DNA of 64,000 nt from Pomphorhynchus laevis (lineage: Eukaryota > Acanthocephala > Palaeacanthocephala > Echinorhynchida > Pomphorhynchidae). The stretch is taken from NCBI GenBank assembly GCA_012934845.2, contig WNNJ02001497.1:156548-220547 (forward strand). Direction: 5' to 3'. A program made the position numbers and the translations under genes. Shown here one piece after another: positions 58,915-64,000 of this stretch (within the stretch, counting starts at the first letter, position 1; every line of letters begins with the position of its first letter). Under the pieces are notes generated by a model. That model searched no databases, was not told the origin of the DNA, and worked only from the letters and a program-made list of their open reading frames with translations.

Positions 58915-59410
58915 TTCTAATCAAATAAATATTCCTATTTCCTCGCCTTCTTGTAACAAAATAATGTATTTAAATTCAATATATTTTTTATTGTTGTTTT
59001 TGATAAATTAAAAGCAATGGCGGTTATAAGATAATTATTTTAATTTTATAAAATTGTGATAACTTATATTTTATTAATTCAATAAAAAATATCTAAAAAT
59101 ATATTTTAAATAGAATGATTTTGTAATAAATAGCATTGGATAAATATATAATTAATTATTCATTTGAAAAAATAATAATGATAATCAATTGTTTATTAAT
59201 TGATTATCATTATTTAAATTATTTATCATAATTTAAATCATTATTATATATTGTATAGATTAGATTAATATTGTATTAATTTGATTAATATTATTATACT
59301 AATAATAATTAATTAATATTAATAATTATTATTAATCATTTATTTGACACCTGAATATTCGTTATTAAATTGGCTATTCAAAAGAAAATAGCTTAGATAT
59401 AGGTTCTTAC

Positions 59411-60136
59411 CGGATCAGTATCGACACTAAGCAAAGATACCAGTTTTTGTAGTGTTGTTTGTTTCATTATACATTTCTGGTATGATTTATAGTGACAAAG
59501 TACGCTAAACATTCGCGCTAGTAATATTCCAGTGCAGTGATGAATGCACAATAAGTTTCTTGTCGATGGTGTGCATTTTGGTCGAGGATCGTCTAGTCTA
59601 AGTTGCTTATCGAGTTCTTGAATGATCAAATTTAGTATTTTAGCGGGATCAATAGTTTGTAGTATTGAAAACGGATTTCTATAAAAGTTAGATTCCTTTG
59701 GTTCACTTGCAGGGGATTCCACAGAATCCGTTCTACTAAATAACTTTGCTTTGGCCTTCGCAAACGCATTGTCGGCATCCGATTTATCTTTCTTGGTCGA
59801 TTTCGTATTTAAATTTCTACCATCGCCGTTATCACCTTCATTTGATAATTTATGCTTTGAAGATACTCTTTTATCGATGGTAGTAGTTGACGCAAGCAAA
59901 TTATCGCGTTTAGTCAAAGGTATATACCAAGAGTGGTATTCACCTGGGTGAAACAAATTGTGTAAGGTGAATATATCGTAAAGCTTGTTAATGCAGCAAA
60001 GGGAAGTGTACCTAAGTACTGAGCTATCACCGTCAATTATATCGACAATGAGCGAGAGAAGATTCTCGGTGTGTCCGTACAACGCTTCAACACAATTCTT
60101 TTCCTCCATGTTGTGTTTGAAATCCTCATAAATTGC
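59411..60136 (-). CDS. Host gene exon, armadillo/HEAT-like with disordered insert (726 bp)
   Basis: Acceptor CCATATATAG (AG at 60138-60137), donor GTAAGA at 59410, phase 0 on both sides. It starts AIYEDFKHNMEEKN, and the internal Met is not needed as a start. Helical parts include LYGHTENLLSLIVDIIDGDS, VLRYTSLCCINKLYDIF, DPAKILNLIIQELDKQL and CIHHCTGILLARMFSVLCHY. Between them is a charged linker of about 90 residues (KHKLSNEGDNGDGR, KKDKSDADNAFAKAKAKLF). This looks like an armadillo-type scaffold. The 64-codon plus frame opposite it is a shadow. Confidence 0.85.
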
Positions 60137-60722
60137 CTATATATGGAAAAAATATTTCAAAATTAGCAACAATATATTAAGCATCGGATTCCAGTAAAAT
60201 AAACTGATAAAAATCATCGAAATATGTTCTATCATTTCCTTGAAGATGTGGAATTGTTGAAAATTAACAAATACTTCTGGAACATTGTGATTGTATGTCG
60301 GGAAATGACAATCTTGTTAATTGCGACGCACATCCAGGATTCAGCAACAATTGGGTTTATTATAAAAATTCTTGTTGCGGATCCCAAAGTTTAGGAATTC
60401 ATCAAAAAAGCTCGACGTTACAATAATAAGAGTTTGTTTATTAAAACAATAAGTAGAATGCAGCAAGTTTTGGATACAAATTTGATGTAAGAAAAACTAA
60501 AATACATACTAAATGAAAATAACATTCAAATGAACATATTTGAACATATTCGCAAATTAGATAGCGTTTCTTGCCATGAATTTTACATCCGTCGTAATCA
60601 ACTTAATACTGTTTAAAAACGTTTTGTAAACTTGCAAAGTTTATATTTGTTTGTAAACATAAAAAATGTGTAACTTTAGTAAAAATAACACTTTGTTAAA
60701 AATAGGTTTTTTTAAATTGTTG

Positions 60723-61018
60723 TATCGATCACTCATTATAGACTGACGAAATACAGTTTGAATCGTTTTTATTGGAGCTTTCGATCAAACGGTCCTTGTC
60801 AACAGATAAAAAATCAAACAGAATTAAAATGACAGTACAGAGATACAAGTTTTATACTAGGAATACCACAGAAGAAATACCAGAAATACCACTTGTATTT
60901 CTGTACTGTCATTTTAATTCTGTTTGATTTTTTATCTGTTGACAAGGACCGTTTGGTCGAAAGCTCCAATAAAAACGATTCAAACTGTATTTCGCAAGTC
61001 TATAATGAGTGATGGATA
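60723..61018. repeat. Long inverted repeat, 128-bp arms
   Basis: Left arm 60723-60850 and right arm 60891-61018 are near-perfect complements around a 40-bp spacer, so the RNA would fold into one long hairpin. Inside each arm is a hammerhead-like hairpin. On the plus strand of the right arm it reads CTGTTGA (60936-60942), GACC/GGTC stem, GAAA (60959-60962), GCTC. The A6 position of the core is T in both arms. Confidence 0.9.
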
Positions 61019-61149
61019 CAATCTAATCAAAGATTTGCACGCAACTGTCTAATTTTTTTAAATTACAAATTTTTATTTGTTTGGATTACAAACTGATAAA
61101 CAGTCTGAAATTTTAATAAACATAACACTCAAATTATTTTTAAAATGAA

Positions 61150-61862
61150 AAAACTCTAAAAAAGTGAGAATAAACCGTTTATAATTTATTAATAATTATA
61201 TCAGGAGCTATCGAAATATTGTAACCTTCGTAGACTAAATCATGTTTACTCACTTTCTTGGTTCCTTTTAATTTACAAAACTATAAAATTATCAGTGAAA
61301 ACAAACCGTTTATAATTTCATGATAATTATATCAAAAGCTATCGATATATTATGACCTTTATTATCGAAAACATTTTCACCCACTTTCTTGGTTCCTCTA
61401 AAATAATCAGTGAAAGCAAACCACTTCTGAATTTATAAATAATTATACCAGGAGCTATCAAAATAATGAGACATTTATGGACTAAAACATTATCACTCAC
61501 TTTCTTGGTTCCTTTTAATTTACAAAACTATAAAATAAGCAGTGAAAACAAACCGTTTATAATTTCATAATAATTATATCAGAAGCTATCGAAATATTAT
61601 AATCTTCATGGACTAAAACATTATCACACACTTTATTGGTTCCTGCCAAAAAAAACTTGTAAAAAATTAGTAAAAAATAACAGTTTTTAATTTCCTTTTG
61701 ATTATATCAAAAGCTATTGAAATAATGATACATTTATGAACTAAACTATTATCACTCACATTCTTTGTTCCTGCATATTTACAAAACTCTAAAATAATCA
61801 ATGAAAGCAAACAGTTTTCAATTTCTTTAAGATGATAGTCAAAATATTGACATTTATGATTG
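61150..61862 (+). repeat. About 130-bp tandem repeat, 6 units, with hammerhead-like hairpin
   Basis: GGAGCTATCGAAATATT-like cores occur at about 61203, 61333, 61449, 61580, 61708 and 61838 (spacings 116-131). Each unit has AAACCGTTTATAATTT upstream and CACTTTCTTGGTTCCT downstream. The last unit keeps TTTAAGATGATAG. The set therefore derives from CTGAAGATGATAGC-AGGA-GCTATC-GAAATATT, the second local small-hammerhead type. All units are decayed. The array lies in an intron of the minus-strand gene. Confidence 0.85.
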
Positions 61863-63098
61863 TGCTAGACCAATTTAGTGGAATTATGATGAATTTGTTT
61901 GGTGTAAACTGAAACCTTAAAATTTAGTTACTTTAGGATGATGAAACTATTCTGATTCGAAAATTGATAAATTAATATAGCAGAATAATTTAGACATATT
62001 AGGATAAATGCGCATGTCTACCTACATATACTAGCGTTTATTATTGGCGTTTATAAGTTGTACGGATAATAGAAGCGTGTACTCGTGAAAAAATTCTTAT
62101 CAACTTGATAGTAGTTTAAGATTAAATGATATTAATCTGTTAATATCTTAATTTGTGAATTTAGCATGTAAGATAAAAGCTTTTAATAATTGCAGATATT
62201 ATTGTTTTTATTAAATTTAAAGTTTACAATGTGACAAAGAGCTCTTAACTAGTAAATTCTAATAATTCGCTAAAGGAATTTCAGGATTTTATTTATCTTC
62301 AAGGTGATAATTCTTCGTTATCATTTTGAATGTGCAACTAATCAAGATATTAAGCTAGAATTGTTTAAAGTTATAATGCCGCTTCTTTTATGCAAGTTGG
62401 ATATAAAGTGAATATATTTAATTTATATAATGATTATATGCATAATGTTGTAAATTGACAATCAAATATACCATGTGTTTAATTTCTAATGTTATATGTT
62501 ATTTGAGTTTAACAGAAATTAACGTAGTATTTAAATTTAAAGTAGTATGAATAAATGCATAATTATTTTTTAAGCACTGAGTAAAACAATTCAGTGATGT
62601 GAAATACAATCCTGAACAATTAGCTTAATTAATCTTGACATATAGCCCACGATTAACTGTAGAAGCACGATTAGAAAAGATTTACTATTTTGAACTGTAA
62701 ACTATGAGCTGTCTCACAGGTAATGCGATCTCATCTTTTTGAATCAAAACCGCATAACCGGAAACATTTTACATCGCTTATAATTTCGTTTACAAAATGA
62801 ATACATGCTAATACATGCTAATACATACAAATGCATGCTAATGACGTATTTCCTATGATGAAATTCGATTATCAAGTATTTTATTATAATACAATATTTT
62901 TATTATCCATCCACAATGACAATATTTTCATTGTGTCACATGTCCTGTCATGATCCTTGCGAAAAAGCATGTCAACGTTTTATTGTTTATATAGTGTTGC
63001 TTTTAAATTTAATGATCGTAATGTATAGTTTGCTGATAGCAGTATATACTTCCACATAATCCATATGGGTTTATTATTGCAATGTAAAAATGTCTTAC
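61863..63098. other. Intronic AT-rich DNA
   Basis: No gene seen; a small ATACATGCTA duplication lies near 62801-62845. Confidence 0.45.
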
Positions 63099-63166
63099 TT
63101 TATAAGCGATTTCAACTGCTTTGCTGGGTATGGAAGAACACACTAAACCTAATGAACCAGCATTTC
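63099..63166 (-). CDS. Host gene exon (68 bp), most 5' exon visible
   Basis: Acceptor TTCCTTACAAG (AG at 63168-63167) and GTAAGA donor at 63098. It encodes NAGSLGLVCSSIPSKAVEIA then YK and ends in phase 0, joining in frame to AIYEDFKHN of the next exon. The two leading bases need one base from an exon further upstream, probably beyond 64000. The small size makes this less certain than the larger exons, but both boundaries and the phase agree. Confidence 0.65.
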
Positions 63167-63352
63167 CTTGTAAGGAAATATATTTCCTTATTATCGTTAT
63201 ATGATAGCATATATTATGATATATGTATAAAACTACTGGTGTTGATCTATAAATCAGAATGTCAATACAACTTTCATTAATTGACAAATAGAAAAGTGCA
63301 AACTTCATGCTTTCTTACAAATATCGTCGGATACATAACCCGGAATGCGCCT

Positions 63353-63425
63353 ACCACAGACGCCTAGACCCCCCAATGAGGCGTTTCGACCTTAGTATAC
63401 TTATCACGGCCTCATCAGTGTGGCC
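63353..63425 (-). ncRNA. Complete canonical hammerhead ribozyme
   Basis: Minus strand, 5' to 3'. Stem I strand CCACA leads to CTGATGA (63418-63412). Stem II is GGCC ... GGTC around a 16-nt loop with one G-U pair. GAAA is at 63387-63384. Stem III is ACGCCT (63384-63379) with AGGCGT (63365-63360). C17 is at 63359, then TGTGG for stem I. All conserved core bases are present and predicted cleavage is between 63359 and 63358. The GAAACGCC...GGCGTC layout recalls ribozymes of animal satellite repeats such as those in schistosomes. Activity is inferred. Confidence 0.85.
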
Positions 63426-63479
63426 TTGTAGCTACACAACTTCTATTATTTATAAATAATAAATAATTGTTATATAAGA

Positions 63480-64000
63480 TTTTATTGAAAAGCATCGAGA
63501 CAAAGACAAACCCCTTTATGTTGCATTTTTTGATTTGGAGAAGGCATTCCATCGTGTGCCGCATGAACTCGTTTGATATACCCTAGGTCTACATGATGTT
63601 CCAGAACGATTCGCAAGATGTGCCAGCTCTATCACGACTCGAAAAGTAAAGTACGAAGTCCGGCCGAAATGTTTAAGCCGTTTCGAGTATCCGTCGGAGT
63701 TCATCACGGAAGCGCCCTTTCTCCAATTCTGTTCATTCTCGGAAATGAATTCAATAACTAGTAAGATACAAAGTCATGCACCATATACAATACTTTACGC
63801 GGATGATATTTTCTTGACATCAAACGACAAGATGAATATAGCGAATCAAGTCCCGTATGGAGTGACCGTTAGATTGCGTTTGAATCCCCGAAAGACTGAG
63901 TATCTGACGACGGATTCGAATGAAACTGACACAGTAAGTATTGATGAAACAAATCTGATTCAGGCCAAAAACTTTAAATATCTCGATTCGATACTCTCGG
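63480..64000 (+). mobile_element. RTE-clade LINE fragment, runs off the window
   Basis: The RT palm region reads KPLYVAFFDLEKAFHRVPHE at about 63509-63570, then LHDVPERFARC. A frame change leads to SVGVHHGSALSPILF-like sequence (about 63690-63735). TILYADDIFLTS follows at 63790-63825, with RLRLNPRKTEYLTT and FKYLDSIL after it. The GVHQGSALSP and FDLEKAFDRVP boxes are diagnostic of RTE-type elements. A stop and a frameshift show it is dead. It may be the same family as 57375-57800. Confidence 0.85.

Noticed and set aside
59751-59951. 66-codon plus-strand frame
   Set aside because: It is antisense to a well-supported host exon and has no independent support.
63009-63308. 99-codon minus-strand frame as a complete small gene
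   Set aside because: Only the middle 68 bp look coding; they are bounded by splice signals and join in phase to the exon at 60136, so the frame is better read as exon plus flanking intron.

Overview
The window is AT-rich nuclear DNA from an animal, most likely an invertebrate. It holds two host genes with animal-type architecture, one of them split by kilobase introns with GT..AG boundaries. It also holds a dense mix of non-LTR retrotransposons (CR1-like, L2-like, Jockey-like with a zinc-knuckle ORF1, RTE-like), Penelope-like retroelement (PLE) copies, hammerhead-ribozyme (HHR) repeats and satellites. A flatworm-like or other spiralian host is possible, but the sequence does not settle the taxon.

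Layout. 1-9738: L2-like and CR1-like LINE remnants with local repeats. 9750-19345: three Jockey-like LINE copies head to tail on the plus strand; the last is nearly whole. 19346-23400: an AT-rich spacer with a PLE remnant and alternating inverted HHR hairpins. 23402-28372: a 1656-codon uninterrupted gene that I read as Integrator subunit 1 (INTS1). 28760-29947: a 227-bp duplicate of an internal piece of that gene, an (AT)n tract, then 2.3 copies of an exact 380-bp tandem repeat. 32385-35320: two tandem PLE copies. 35794-38470: an RTE-like LINE. 38640-46060: two more Jockey-like LINEs, minus strand, again head to tail. 46949-47300: a small CR1 fragment between perfect 52-bp direct repeats. 48388-63166: a minus-strand host gene in six or seven exons, rebuilt from matching splice phases, encoding an armadillo/HEAT-like protein with a possible RasGEF-N-like C-terminus. 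Its introns carry a 2-kb 14-bp minisatellite, an RTE fragment, a large hairpin and a 130-bp satellite. 63353-63425: a complete canonical HHR on the minus strand. 63480-64000: the start of another RTE-like LINE.

The most striking theme is self-cleaving RNA. At least four kinds of HHR-like sequence occur: (a) a textbook HHR at 63353-63425; (b) small stem-III-less variants (CTGAAGA-T-stem-GAAATATY), several as inverted pairs, of the kind known to accompany PLEs and cleave as dimers; (c) decayed relatives, including a 130-bp tandem array; (d) the 380-bp repeat, in which every HHR core segment and all three stems are present but in permuted order. In (d) a normal non-crossing hammerhead can form only between adjacent repeat units. 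This looks like a retrozyme-type element with an unusual layout and is my main candidate for something undescribed.

All calls come from reading the sequence and recalled family motifs. No database search or covariance model was run.
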